DNA from: DASXTW01 sp046726275
Lineage (GTDB): Bacteria; Actinomycetota; UBA4738
Length of the DNA stretch: 64,000 nucleotides
Direction of reading: 5' to 3'
Assembly (NCBI GenBank): GCA_046726275.1
Contig: JBKPAF010000035.1
Location: 1-64,000 of the forward strand
Part shown: in pieces, positions 1 to 7,576 of the stretch
Numbering within the stretch: position 1 is the stretch's first letter
Layout of the letters: the number at the start of each line of letters is the position of its first letter
Notes under the pieces: model-generated
What the model was told of the DNA's origin: nothing
Databases searched by the model: none
The model's input: the letters and a program-made list of their open reading frames with translations, nothing else
Position numbers and translations under genes: made by a program

Positions 1-1
1 C

Positions 2-650
2 GCGGCGATGCTGGCCGCTCCGATCGTGCTCGTGGTGTCGGCGCTGATCATTGGGAAGGCGAAGCGACCGATCCGGAGTGCGGCGCTATTCGTGCTCGGC
101 GCCGTCCTCCTCGACGTGGTCTTTGCAGGTGTCCTCCTTACCCTCTACAGGGCGGGGGGGCTTGGACTCGGGCAGCGGCGAGGCGTCGGCGTGGATCGAC
201 ACGATCCTCGGCATCCTGTTCCTGTTGCTCGGACTCAAGGCAACCGTCACCCGGGAGGCGCCGGAGGAGCAGGAAGCCCAGCGGGCGCGAGTGGAGAAGC
301 TCGCGACAGCGCGCCCCATCGGCCTGATGCTGGGCGGGATTGTTGTGCAGATCATCAACGCGGACGCCCTCATTGTGTTCGCGAGTGGCCTGAAGGAGAT
401 CGCTACCACGAATCCTTTCCCCTCGGTGTTCTTCACGATCCTGGTCGTGATCGCGGTCTTCCTGTTCATCATGCTGATTCCGTATCACCTGCCGATCGAG
501 CTCTATGCGGTCTCGCCGCAGAGGGCCGGGAGCACCATGCGCGCAATGAGCGCATGGCTGCTCGACCACAGCCGGACGCTCGAGATCGTGGTGGGCTTCG
601 GATTCGGCGCGATCTTCCTCTGGAAAGGGTTGGCCGTCCTCATCGGATGA
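2..650 (+). pseudogene. GAP family (Sap/GPL-addressing-type) membrane protein, 5' partial and frameshifted
   Basis: The first frame gives hydrophobic helices (LAAPIVLVVSALIIG, then ALFVLGAVLLDVVFAGVLLTLY). A second frame, offset by +1, continues with DTILGILFLLLGLKA, a charged loop and four more hydrophobic stretches ending IVVGFGFGAIFLWKGLAVLIG. Together they make the six-helix plan of GAP-family proteins, which in mycobacteria help place glycolipids at the cell surface. The frames join at a run of seven G at 154-160, so one extra base there explains the break. The true start lies before the window because the usual first helix is missing. The lesion could be a real mutation or an assembly error. 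Substrate unknown. Confidence 0.6.
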
Positions 651-673
651 AGGGCCTCACCCGCCTGTCTCAA

Positions 674-707
674 TCACCCGGGTGAACGTTCGCCTCGGGG
701 GAAGACC
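674..707 (+). repeat. Copy 1 of a 34-bp imperfect repeat with a 12-bp palindrome
   Basis: TCACCCGGGTGA is a perfect palindrome (674-685). It is followed by a segment containing GCCTCG and ending GAAGACC. A second, similar copy lies at 1750-1783. The two copies flank the BrkB gene and follow the end of a membrane-protein gene in each case. Function unknown. Confidence 0.45.
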
Positions 708-761
708 GAGACAGGAAGAGGCGTCCACCATTCGTCCGCCTGGCTGGTGGGAGGTGGGGCA

Positions 762-853
762 GTGGAGAGCGCGATCGGCGACATCCTGCCCTGCTTCTGC
801 TCGTGCTGGGCGTCGCGCTCATCGGTAAGGGGATCAGTGGTCTGACCAGTTGA
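762..853 (+). pseudogene. Small GAP-like membrane remnant ahead of the BrkB gene
   Basis: A GTG at 762 has a good ribosome binding site (GGGAGG, 751-ish) and begins VESAIGDILP, which resembles the N-terminus of GAP-family proteins. A different frame then reads PALLLLVLGVALIGKGISGL and stops with TGA at 851-853. That segment resembles the last helix of the same family. If joined by one frameshift near 788, it makes a protein of about 30 residues. It is either a GAP gene that lost its middle or a small one-helix protein with a sequencing error. The TGA overlaps the TTG start of the next gene, which looks like translational coupling. Confidence 0.35.
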
Positions 854-1761
854 GCGGAGACGGTTCAGGATCGGGCACATCCAGGCGCCGAGCCGAGGAA
901 GCTCGGGAACGTTCCCGAGAGCTCCGGCGCCGGCTGGGCGAGCGTCTCGAAGTGGAGCGGACCCACCGGCAGTGGGTGGGCTTGTTCTTCGAGTTCGCGG
1001 AACGGGACCAGCGCCACGCTGCGACCCTGCTGGCGGGGGGGCTGGCGTTTCGTCTGTTCCTCTGGCTCGTCTCGTTCAGCCTTGTCGCAGTCTCGGTCTT
1101 GGGGCTGTTCGCCGACGTCGGTGGGGAATCTCCGGAGTCGGTGGCTCGAAGCGCGGGTCTCTCGGCCGCCCTGGTCGCCACCGTCGCCCGGGCAACCGCC
1201 CAGTCGGATCAGGCCTTGATCGTCCTGCTGCTGATCGGGACCTGGGGAACGCTCTGGGCTGCCCGGGGGGTGACGAAGAGTCTGCGGATCGTGCATCAGA
1301 TCATCTGGCAGGTCCGGGTGCCCTGGACGGGAGGGCTCATCAAACTGCCGGCGATCTTCTCCGGAGTGATGGCAGTGCTGATTTTCGTGCATGTCGCCGC
1401 TCAGCCCCTGTACGCCGGCCCGTGGCCGGCCGACCTGCTCGTCTATCTCGGACTCATTGCGCTCGTCTCCGCAGCGGCACTGTGGGGATCCCTGAATCTT
1501 CCTCGGCCCGCGCAGACTCCCGTAGCCGCCCTGCTCCCCGGCGCCGTGCTCATCGGAGCTGGCTTCGAGCTGCTCCGGCTCTTCGCCGCGCTGTATCTGG
1601 TTCGGCGTCTCGAAAACGTCAACGATCTGTACGGATCTCTTGGGATCGCCGTGGTCATGCTCACTTGGCTCTATCTGATCGCCAGGTTGATGGTCGCCGG
1701 ACCGATGCTCAACGCCACGCTGTGGGGTCGGCGGGCCGCCTCTGCCGGATCACCCGGGTGA
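850..1761 (+). CDS. YihY/BrkB family inner-membrane protein
   Basis: The 303-residue protein has an arginine/glutamate-rich N-terminal tail of about 40 residues followed by about six hydrophobic segments. The family signature RHAATLLAGGLAFRLFLWL falls near residues 55-75 and the C-terminal YGSLGIAVVMLTWLYLIARL segment near 265. These are typical of the YihY/virulence factor BrkB family, whose biochemical role is unsettled (RNase BN was an early misnomer). The start used is TTG at 850, which overlaps the stop of the small upstream reading frame (TTGA), so coupled translation is likely. The stop codon lies inside the second copy of the 34-bp repeat. Confidence 0.85.
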   Translation: MSGDGSGSGTSRRRAEEARERSRELRRRLGERLEVERTHRQWVGLFFEFAERDQRHAATLLAGGLAFRLFLWLVSFSLVAVSVLGLFADVGGESPESVARSAGLSAALVATVARATAQSDQALIVLLLIGTWGTLWAARGVTKSLRIVHQIIWQVRVPWTGGLIKLPAIFSGVMAVLIFVHVAAQPLYAGPWPADLLVYLGLIALVSAAALWGSLNLPRPAQTPVAALLPGAVLIGAGFELLRLFAALYLVRRLENVNDLYGSLGIAVVMLTWLYLIARLMVAGPMLNATLWGRRAASAGSPG

Positions 1762-1783
1762 AACCGCCTCGCGGGTGAAGACC
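1750..1783 (+). repeat. Copy 2 of the 34-bp imperfect repeat
   Basis: TCACCCGGGTGA (1750-1761) is repeated exactly. The following bases again contain GCCTCG and end GAAGACC. The palindrome encodes the last residues and stop codon (SPG-stop) of the BrkB protein. See copy 1 at 674-707. Confidence 0.45.
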
Positions 1784-1841
1784 ATGTCGGCGGCCGATCG
1801 GCAAGATTTGGCTGCCGACCCCAGAGGAAAGGAGAGGGTGA

Positions 1842-2330
1842 ATGGCCACCTTCACGATCTGGAAGTTCAACACGGCCCAAGGAGCCGAACGGGCGCTCTA
1901 CACGCTGGAGCAGCTGCAGAAGGAGGAGCTGATCCAGATCGTGGACGCGGCCGTCGTCACCTGGCCGGCAGGGAAGAAGAAGCCCAAGACGCGGCAGCTT
2001 CATGACTTGACCGGCGCCGGAGCATTGGGAGGCGCCTTCTGGGGCATGCTGTTCGGACTGATCTTCTTCGTCCCGCTCCTGGGAATGGCCGTCGGGGCGG
2101 CGACCGGAGCCCTATCGGGGTCCTTGGCCGACGTGGGGATCGACGATGACTTCATCAAGCAGGTCCGCGAGACCATCACCCCGGGGACGTCCGCTCTCTT
2201 CGTGATGACGTCCGGAGCCGTTCAGGACAAGGTGAAGGACGCATTCGAAGGAACGAAGGCGGAGCTGCTGCACACCAACCTCAGCGCGGAGGAGGAAGCG
2301 AAGCTGCGAGAGGTGTTCGCTGAGGAGTAG
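1842..2330 (+). CDS. DUF1269 domain membrane-associated protein
   Basis: A 162-residue protein with an N-terminal alpha/beta region (residues 1-55) typical of DUF1269, a Gly/Ala-rich hydrophobic hairpin (about 58-90, GALGGAFWGMLFGLIFFVP and GMAVGAATGALSG), and a C-terminal half with the family's TPGTSALFVMTS segment and an acidic tail. DUF1269 proteins are widespread in actinobacteria and have no established function. The start has a strong AAAGGAG site about 8 bases upstream. The nearest gene on the same strand is the BrkB gene, 80 bases away. Confidence 0.85.
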   Translation: MATFTIWKFNTAQGAERALYTLEQLQKEELIQIVDAAVVTWPAGKKKPKTRQLHDLTGAGALGGAFWGMLFGLIFFVPLLGMAVGAATGALSGSLADVGIDDDFIKQVRETITPGTSALFVMTSGAVQDKVKDAFEGTKAELLHTNLSAEEEAKLREVFAEE

Positions 2331-2395
2331 AGCGAAGAGGAGATCCTGGTCCCGTAGCCCGAAAGAGGCGGGTGAAGGCCGCACTGCCCGCTGCA

Positions 2396-2401
2396 CATAA
2401 T
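2396..2401 (+). promoter_or_regulatory. -10 box CATAAT of the TOPRIM gene
   Basis: CATAAT lies 10 bases before the ATG at 2412, and there is no Shine-Dalgarno between them. This fits a near-leaderless transcript. A matching -35 element is not obvious. Confidence 0.45.
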
Positions 2402-2411
2402 TGCGGCACAG

Positions 2412-2981
2412 ATGGCTGAAGCTTTCTCCCCGCGTGCGGTCGTGCTCGTTGAAGGAGTCAGCGACCAACTCGCGGTCGAAGCGTTGGCGGCACGGCGCGG
2501 TCGGAATCTCGACGCCGAAGACGTCGTGATCGTCCCGATGGGAGGTTCGAAGAACATCCGGGTCTTCCTGGATCGGTTCGGGCCTTCGGGGCTGGACGTG
2601 AGACTCGCCGGGCTCTACGACGCGGCGGAGGAGGGCGACTTCCGGCGTGGCCTCGAGCGCGCCGGCTTCGGCTCCGCTCTCACGCGCGCGGACATGGAAG
2701 CGCACGGGTTCTACGTGTGCGTGGCGGACCTGGAGGACGAGTTGATCCGTTCCCTCGGAGCCCTCGCTGTTCAAGGTCTCGTCGAGGCCCAGGGCGAGAT
2801 CGGGTCGTTTCGCACCTTCTTGAAGCAGCCTGCTCAGCAGGGAAAGAGCAAGGAACAGCAACTCAGGCGCTTCCTTGGCACGCGCGGCGGCCGGAAGATC
2901 CGGTACGCACCCCTGCTCGTGGGGGCGCTTGACCTCACTCGCGTGCCCCGACCGCTGGATCTTCTTCTGGCCCGTGTCTGA
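2412..2981 (+). CDS. TOPRIM-only protein, OLD-nuclease-like
   Basis: This 189-residue protein starts with a TOPRIM-type fold: the strand and acidic motif VVLVEGVSDQ (residues 10-19), a helix, VVIVPMGGSKNI (about 38-50), and a second acidic cluster LAGLYDAAEEGDF. A charged C-terminal half includes CVADLEDELIRSLG. The pattern matches the C-terminal TOPRIM domain of OLD-family nucleases, but no ATPase domain is present here or next door. Standalone versions occur in actinobacteria and are uncharacterised. Nuclease activity is therefore only an inference. The dihydrofolate-reductase-like gene follows 20 bases downstream and may be co-transcribed. Confidence 0.7.
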   Translation: MAEAFSPRAVVLVEGVSDQLAVEALAARRGRNLDAEDVVIVPMGGSKNIRVFLDRFGPSGLDVRLAGLYDAAEEGDFRRGLERAGFGSALTRADMEAHGFYVCVADLEDELIRSLGALAVQGLVEAQGEIGSFRTFLKQPAQQGKSKEQQLRRFLGTRGGRKIRYAPLLVGALDLTRVPRPLDLLLARV

Positions 2982-3001
2982 CTACCGGACAAGGAGGTTC
3001 G

Positions 3002-3643
3002 ATGGGCAAGTTCCGATTCCAACTATCCGTCTCGCTGGACGGGTACATCGCCGGTCCTGACCAGAGCGAGGACAACCCGCTCGGTGCCGGGGGCGAGGCT
3101 CTCCACCAGTGGGTCGTGCCGCTGGAGACTTGGCGCAGGCAGCACGGGCTGGAGGGAGGCGAGGTCAACGCCAGCACATCGGTGGTGGAGGAGGCCCGGT
3201 CCAACGTCGGCGCGACCATCATGGGGCGGAACATGTTCGGAGGAGGGCCAGGTCCGTGGCGGAAGGATCCACCGTGGAACGGATGGTGGGGAGACAACCC
3301 TCCCTTCCACACGCCGGTGTTCGTGCTCACCCACCACCCGCGTGAACCCCTGGAGATGGATGGAGGGACGACCTTCGTCTTCGTCACCGATGGCATCGAT
3401 TCCGCGCTCGACCAGGGGAAGCGGACTGCGGGGAGCCAGGACGTGCTTCTCGGCGGGGGCGCCAGCGCCGCGCAGCAGTACCTGGTGGCTGGTCTGATCG
3501 ACGAGTTCGAGCTCGACATCGTCCCGGTCCTTCTCGGCGACGGCGAGCGACTGCTCGAGAACGTCGGCAACCTGGAGGTCGAACAGGTCCGCGCGATCGA
3601 GGCACCGGGCGTCACGCACATCAAGTACCGCGTGATCAAGTAG
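3002..3643 (+). CDS. Dihydrofolate reductase family (RibD C-terminal-like) protein
   Basis: A 213-residue protein with the RibD-C/DHFR-like fold. The start KFRFQLSVSLDGYIAGPD is the usual N-terminal strand of the family, GATIMGRNMFGGGPG gives the nucleotide-binding turn, and DVLLGGGASAAQQYLVAGLIDEFELDIVPVLLG (quoted in parts, about 145-180) is the conserved second half. These small reductases use NADPH, but their natural substrates are mostly unknown. A strong AAGGAGG site precedes the ATG. It is too short and too divergent to call a true folA product or RibG. Probably an operon partner of the TOPRIM gene. Confidence 0.8.
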   Translation: MGKFRFQLSVSLDGYIAGPDQSEDNPLGAGGEALHQWVVPLETWRRQHGLEGGEVNASTSVVEEARSNVGATIMGRNMFGGGPGPWRKDPPWNGWWGDNPPFHTPVFVLTHHPREPLEMDGGTTFVFVTDGIDSALDQGKRTAGSQDVLLGGGASAAQQYLVAGLIDEFELDIVPVLLGDGERLLENVGNLEVEQVRAIEAPGVTHIKYRVIK

Positions 3644-3768
3644 GCGAGGGTCAAGAGCTCACGATTGGCCTAGGGTTTCCTTACAGTCTCCGGCAGTCCC
3701 CCTAACCCTTCCCTCCGTATGTTCCCCAGGTGGTGTCATCGGATTCGCGAAAAGGAGGGGAACAAGCG

Positions 3769-5622
3769 ATGAAACGTTTCCTTTGGATCAGACTCGTCCT
3801 CACGGGGTTGGCTGTGCTTCTCTTGATGCCGTTTACCGGGGCAGCCATCGCCCTGCCGGGGCCGAGTGATCGGGATACCTTCCAGCTCACCGACGAGCCG
3901 GGGAACTGGTTCAGGAGCGATCGCACCGGCACTCCGGTGACAAGCGTCAGGGTGGGCGGCCGGGTCGACTTCGAGGTCGGCGCCCGCACGTTGACCCGTC
4001 ACACTGCCACCATCCTGTCCAAGCCGCCGGGTTCCTCGGTCAACCTCGACCAGGACCACCCGTTCCGGGGCAAGGTCAGCACCGAGTTCGACCGCCCCGG
4101 CGCCTTCCTCTTCGTCTGCAAGGTTCACCCGTACATGCTCGGGGCGGTGGCGGTGCCGGACGCGAACGGCCGCGTGCCGGACGTGACCGCACAGCAGCTG
4201 CCGTTCATCGGCCACCTGGGCCAGCAGACGCTGCCGGTGGACACCGTCGTGTCGGTGCTCACCAGCATCGCCCCCACGGACGCGGACAAGCGGGCGAAGT
4301 GGGACATCTTCGCGCCGGCAGAGGGGTTCAAGCCGCAAATCCCAGGCGTCGGCGAGGTCTGGGTCAACAGTCAGTTCGAGAAGGTCCCGGGCCAGGCCAC
4401 TGACGGCGATCCCAAGCCGGGGACCATTACCGTCGTCGATGCCGGGACGTTTACCGTCGAGCGGGAGATCAACGGTCTCGACCCCGACGCCCAGGGCTGG
4501 GACAACCCCCACAACATGTGGGCCAACGACGCGTTGGACGTCGTCTACAACGGGAACTGGTTCGGCAAGTCGATCAACAAGATCGACCGTGCGTCAGGGG
4601 ACATCCTCACGACCGAGGTCGTGGGCGAAGCCCCGACCCACATCGTCACCAACCCCAACCGCAACTTCCAGTCGTTCGGCCTGCTGTACTGCCCGATCTC
4701 CGCCGACGAGAACCTGGTGCGGGTGCAGGACCGGAGCCGGACCGATCTGCACATCATCGACTCCCGGCCGACGGGCGCCTCGCACAACCACCCCCACGGG
4801 CATTGGCTCACCGGGGATGGGCGGCTGACGATCGTGCCGAACGTGTTCAAGGGGCTGGGCTTCAACGGCTCCGTTTCGATCATGGACGCTCAGACCAACT
4901 CGGTCCTGCGGGAGATCCGATGGGCTCCGACGGGGAATGCCTCGGCCCTTGTCCTTCCGGTGGCCGCTGGAGCGAATCGCACCAAGGCCTATGTCTCCAG
5001 CATCGCGAGCGGGCAGGTCAGCGTGATCAACCTGGCCACTCGGGCGATCGTCAAGAACGTCCCCGTGACCTTCACGCCGAACGGAAAGCAGGGCCCGCAG
5101 TTCTCGGTCTTCGACACGCTGCAGGCACCCATCCAGGTGCCGGTCAGCCCGAACGGGAGATTCGCGGCCGCCGCGGTCCTGTCGCTTACGACCGTGCCCC
5201 GCCCGCCCACGGGCTCAGCGGATCATGTCGCGATCATCGACACGACGACCGACACCGTGGTGGCCAACCTGGCCACGCCCGCCGGCACCCACGGGGCACA
5301 CTGGGGCGCCAAGAAGGGCGGTGGGTACTACCTGTTCGTGACCAACCAGAACTCGAACGCCCTGACGGTCATCGATCCTGACCCGAACAATGACGGCAGC
5401 GCCGCCGACGCGAAGGTCGTCGGCCGCATCATCCTCGCGAACGGGAGCGTAGGCGCCGGGGTCACCGACGGCACCGGAGGTCAGGGCCTGAAGCCGCTGC
5501 CGAACATGTACAACGGCTGGATCCAGAACACGGTGGCACTGTCCGGCACGGGCCGGCTGTCGCCGGAGGTCGAGGGCTGGATCGCCCAGCTCACTCCCGA
5601 GCAGAAGAACCCGACTGGATAA
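3769..5622 (+). CDS. Exported cupredoxin fused to a histidine-rich beta-propeller
   Basis: The 617-residue protein has a signal peptide (residues 1-29), a cupredoxin domain (about 35-130) and a YVTN/YncE-like beta-propeller (about 150-590). Type 1 copper ligands are visible: His78, then Cys117, His120 and Met123 in the FVCKVHPYM motif. The propeller carries unusual His residues: H248 (NPHNMW), H291, the cluster H339/H341/H343/H345 (SHNHPHGHW), and H508/H511 (THGAHWG). The domain order is the reverse of nitrous oxide reductase, and the CuA and CuZ motifs are absent. It may be a periplasmic or surface redox protein; the electron partner is unknown. The ATG at 3769 was chosen over GTG 3730 because AAGGAGG lies 10 bases before it and the signal peptide starts there. 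Confidence 0.7.
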   Translation: MKRFLWIRLVLTGLAVLLLMPFTGAAIALPGPSDRDTFQLTDEPGNWFRSDRTGTPVTSVRVGGRVDFEVGARTLTRHTATILSKPPGSSVNLDQDHPFRGKVSTEFDRPGAFLFVCKVHPYMLGAVAVPDANGRVPDVTAQQLPFIGHLGQQTLPVDTVVSVLTSIAPTDADKRAKWDIFAPAEGFKPQIPGVGEVWVNSQFEKVPGQATDGDPKPGTITVVDAGTFTVEREINGLDPDAQGWDNPHNMWANDALDVVYNGNWFGKSINKIDRASGDILTTEVVGEAPTHIVTNPNRNFQSFGLLYCPISADENLVRVQDRSRTDLHIIDSRPTGASHNHPHGHWLTGDGRLTIVPNVFKGLGFNGSVSIMDAQTNSVLREIRWAPTGNASALVLPVAAGANRTKAYVSSIASGQVSVINLATRAIVKNVPVTFTPNGKQGPQFSVFDTLQAPIQVPVSPNGRFAAAAVLSLTTVPRPPTGSADHVAIIDTTTDTVVANLATPAGTHGAHWGAKKGGGYYLFVTNQNSNALTVIDPDPNNDGSAADAKVVGRIILANGSVGAGVTDGTGGQGLKPLPNMYNGWIQNTVALSGTGRLSPEVEGWIAQLTPEQKNPTG

Positions 5623-5646
5623 CGCAGGACCTGGGTGAGACACAGG

Positions 5647-5685
5647 GGCCTCCTCCTCGGCTCCCGCTGGCGCCGAGGGGAGGCC
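5647..5685. terminator. Strong inverted repeat, probable terminator without U-tract
   Basis: Arms GGCCTCCTCCTCGGC (5647-5661) and GCCGAGGGGAGGCC (5672-5685) pair almost fully around a 10-base loop just after the cupredoxin/propeller gene. No T run follows, so it may act as an mRNA 3' end or a pause rather than a classical terminator. Confidence 0.5.
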
Positions 5686-5726
5686 TCGACTTGGCCGATA
5701 TGAGCAGACTCATCTTCCGAATCTCC

Positions 5727-5755
5727 TTCACTTGATGCCCCTCCCATCCGACAAT
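5727..5755 (+). promoter_or_regulatory. Promoter of the PBP4-like gene
   Basis: TTCACT (5727-5732), a 17-base spacer and GACAAT (5750-5755) resemble a sigma-70-type promoter. The ATG at 5763 lies 7 bases after the -10 box, which predicts a leaderless mRNA. Confidence 0.4.
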
Positions 5756-5762
5756 CCAGGTG

Positions 5763-7562
5763 ATGCGGTGGGGGGTTCTCTCAGGTGTGCGGATCCGCGC
5801 GCTCATCGTGGCGGTCGGAATCGGTCTGGTCGGCCTGATTCCCATCCGCCACGCTCCAGCCGAGATCCCCGGAGCGGCCAGTCTGTCCGTATCGCCTTCC
5901 CGGGTCGTCTTCGGGGAACCTGCTCATTTCTCGGGCTGGGTGGAGGCCGGGTCCGACTGCTCCGCCGGTCGGGCCGTACATCTCCTCCGTCGACACGCCG
6001 ACACCGACCCCTGGGAGGCCGTCGCCTCCACGACCTCCGGCCCCGAGGGCGAGTTCGCGTTCGAGCTCTCGCCTCCGCACACGGCCAGCTACGAGGCTAT
6101 GGTTTCGGCGACGGAGGGAGACGTTGCCTGCGCGGAGATCACCTCGCCGGTCGTTTCCGCGGCCGTCGCGACATCGGTGATGCAGACGCCAGCCTCGAGC
6201 TCCGTCGCGGCCGGAGAATGCGCCACCTTGTTCGTGACCGTCTCGCCGGACAAGACGGGCCAGACGGTGTGGATCCAGCGCCGGCGCGCGGGGAAGTGGC
6301 AGAGGATCTTGACCGTACCGCTGGGAGAGGGTTCGGTGGTGGTGGCCCGTCCCTGCTTCGTCTGGGGAGACCTCGGAACGGTGGAGGTCCGAGCCCGGTG
6401 GCCAAACCAGGACGGGTTCAACGAGACCGGAACCAGCGCCCCGATCGCCCTCCAGATCGTCAAGGCGAGATGGATGCGTCGCATCGACAGTCTGACCGCG
6501 GGTCTGCGCATGAGCGTGTCGGTCCGCGAGGGCGGCGCCTACCTGTATCAGCGACGGGACCAGGTCGTTCGGGTACCGGCGTCGAACGAGAAGCTCCTCC
6601 TGTCGATGGCGTTGCTGGATCGGTTCGGGCCCGCGTACCGGATGCCCACCCGGGCGATGGCCCGCGCCGTCCAAGATGGAGTCGTCCGAGGCGACGTGTG
6701 GATCCTGGGGAGCGGTGACCCCACCGTGAACCGGGTCCGGCTCAGGCATCTGGCCCGTAGCATCCGGGACGCCGGCGTCCGCAGGATCCGAGGGTCCGTC
6801 CTCGGGAGCACGCGGTACTTCGCCCGGGATTGGTGGGCTCCGGGGTGGAAGGAAGATTTCCCCCGCGAGGAGGTCCCGCTCCCTACGGCCCTGAGCTTCC
6901 GGGGGAACGAGGCTCACGGGAGGCACGTCGCTGACCCCGAGCGCCGCGCCGCGGCGTACCTCACGGGGGCCCTGAGACGGCTGGGCGTGCGCGTGGCCGG
7001 GAAGCCCGGGTGGGGGCGTTCCCCGGATGGCCTGGTCGAGATCGGGCGGGTCGAGTCGGTGACGATGGCCGGCCTCCTCCGGGTGATGAACGTGTACTCC
7101 TCCAACTTCTACGCCGAGGTCCTGGGCAAGCGGCTGGGCGTGGCCGTCCGGGGAGCTCCCGGGACCATCGCCAAGGGCGCGGCGACCACGACCGCCTGGG
7201 CCGACGTGCACGGCGTTCACGTGACCGCCCAGGACGGCTCGGGCCTTTCCTACTGGAATGCCGCGACGGCGAGCGGCCTGGCACGGCTGATCGGGGAGGC
7301 CGAGGAACAGCCGTGGGGCGTGAACCTCCGGCTGTCCCTCCCCGCCGCCGGTCAAGGAACCCTGAGGCACCGCCTCGAAGGTCTGTGGGTCCGAGCGAAG
7401 ACCGGAACCCTCCGCGGGATCTCCGCCCTATCGGGGTGGGTCTGGCTCGACCACCGGCAGGCTTGGGCCGAGTTCTCCATCCTGTCCTCGGGCGTGTCGA
7501 TCTCGACCGCCAAGGCCATCGAGGACAAGGTGGTCCGGGTCCTCGCCGAGCGGGGCCGATAG
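5763..7562 (+). CDS. D-alanyl-D-alanine carboxypeptidase/endopeptidase, PBP4 (S13) family
   Basis: This 599-residue exported enzyme would trim or cut peptidoglycan cross-links outside the membrane. A hydrophobic signal segment (about 12-27) is followed by two Ig-like beta domains (about 35-230) and then the penicillin-binding domain. All three active-site motifs are present: SxxK as SNEK (Ser274, Lys277), SxN as SSN (446-448) and KTG (546-548). The classic S13 insertion domain seems reduced, and the Ig-like N-terminal region makes the protein longer than usual PBP4 enzymes (about 480 residues). ATG 5763 follows GTG 5760. I prefer the ATG because of the 7-base spacing from a -10 box and the absence of a ribosome binding site. 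Confidence 0.85.
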   Translation: MRWGVLSGVRIRALIVAVGIGLVGLIPIRHAPAEIPGAASLSVSPSRVVFGEPAHFSGWVEAGSDCSAGRAVHLLRRHADTDPWEAVASTTSGPEGEFAFELSPPHTASYEAMVSATEGDVACAEITSPVVSAAVATSVMQTPASSSVAAGECATLFVTVSPDKTGQTVWIQRRRAGKWQRILTVPLGEGSVVVARPCFVWGDLGTVEVRARWPNQDGFNETGTSAPIALQIVKARWMRRIDSLTAGLRMSVSVREGGAYLYQRRDQVVRVPASNEKLLLSMALLDRFGPAYRMPTRAMARAVQDGVVRGDVWILGSGDPTVNRVRLRHLARSIRDAGVRRIRGSVLGSTRYFARDWWAPGWKEDFPREEVPLPTALSFRGNEAHGRHVADPERRAAAYLTGALRRLGVRVAGKPGWGRSPDGLVEIGRVESVTMAGLLRVMNVYSSNFYAEVLGKRLGVAVRGAPGTIAKGAATTTAWADVHGVHVTAQDGSGLSYWNAATASGLARLIGEAEEQPWGVNLRLSLPAAGQGTLRHRLEGLWVRAKTGTLRGISALSGWVWLDHRQAWAEFSILSSGVSISTAKAIEDKVVRVLAERGR

Positions 7563-7576
7563 GCTCCCGCGGTCCC

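Noticed and set aside
2412..3643. Phage-defence island
   Set aside because: Only a TOPRIM domain is present. There is no ATPase, helicase, toxin or mobile element in the vicinity.
3769..5622. Nitrous oxide reductase (nosZ)
   Set aside because: The domain order is reversed, the CuA motif with two Cys is absent, and no nos accessory genes are nearby.
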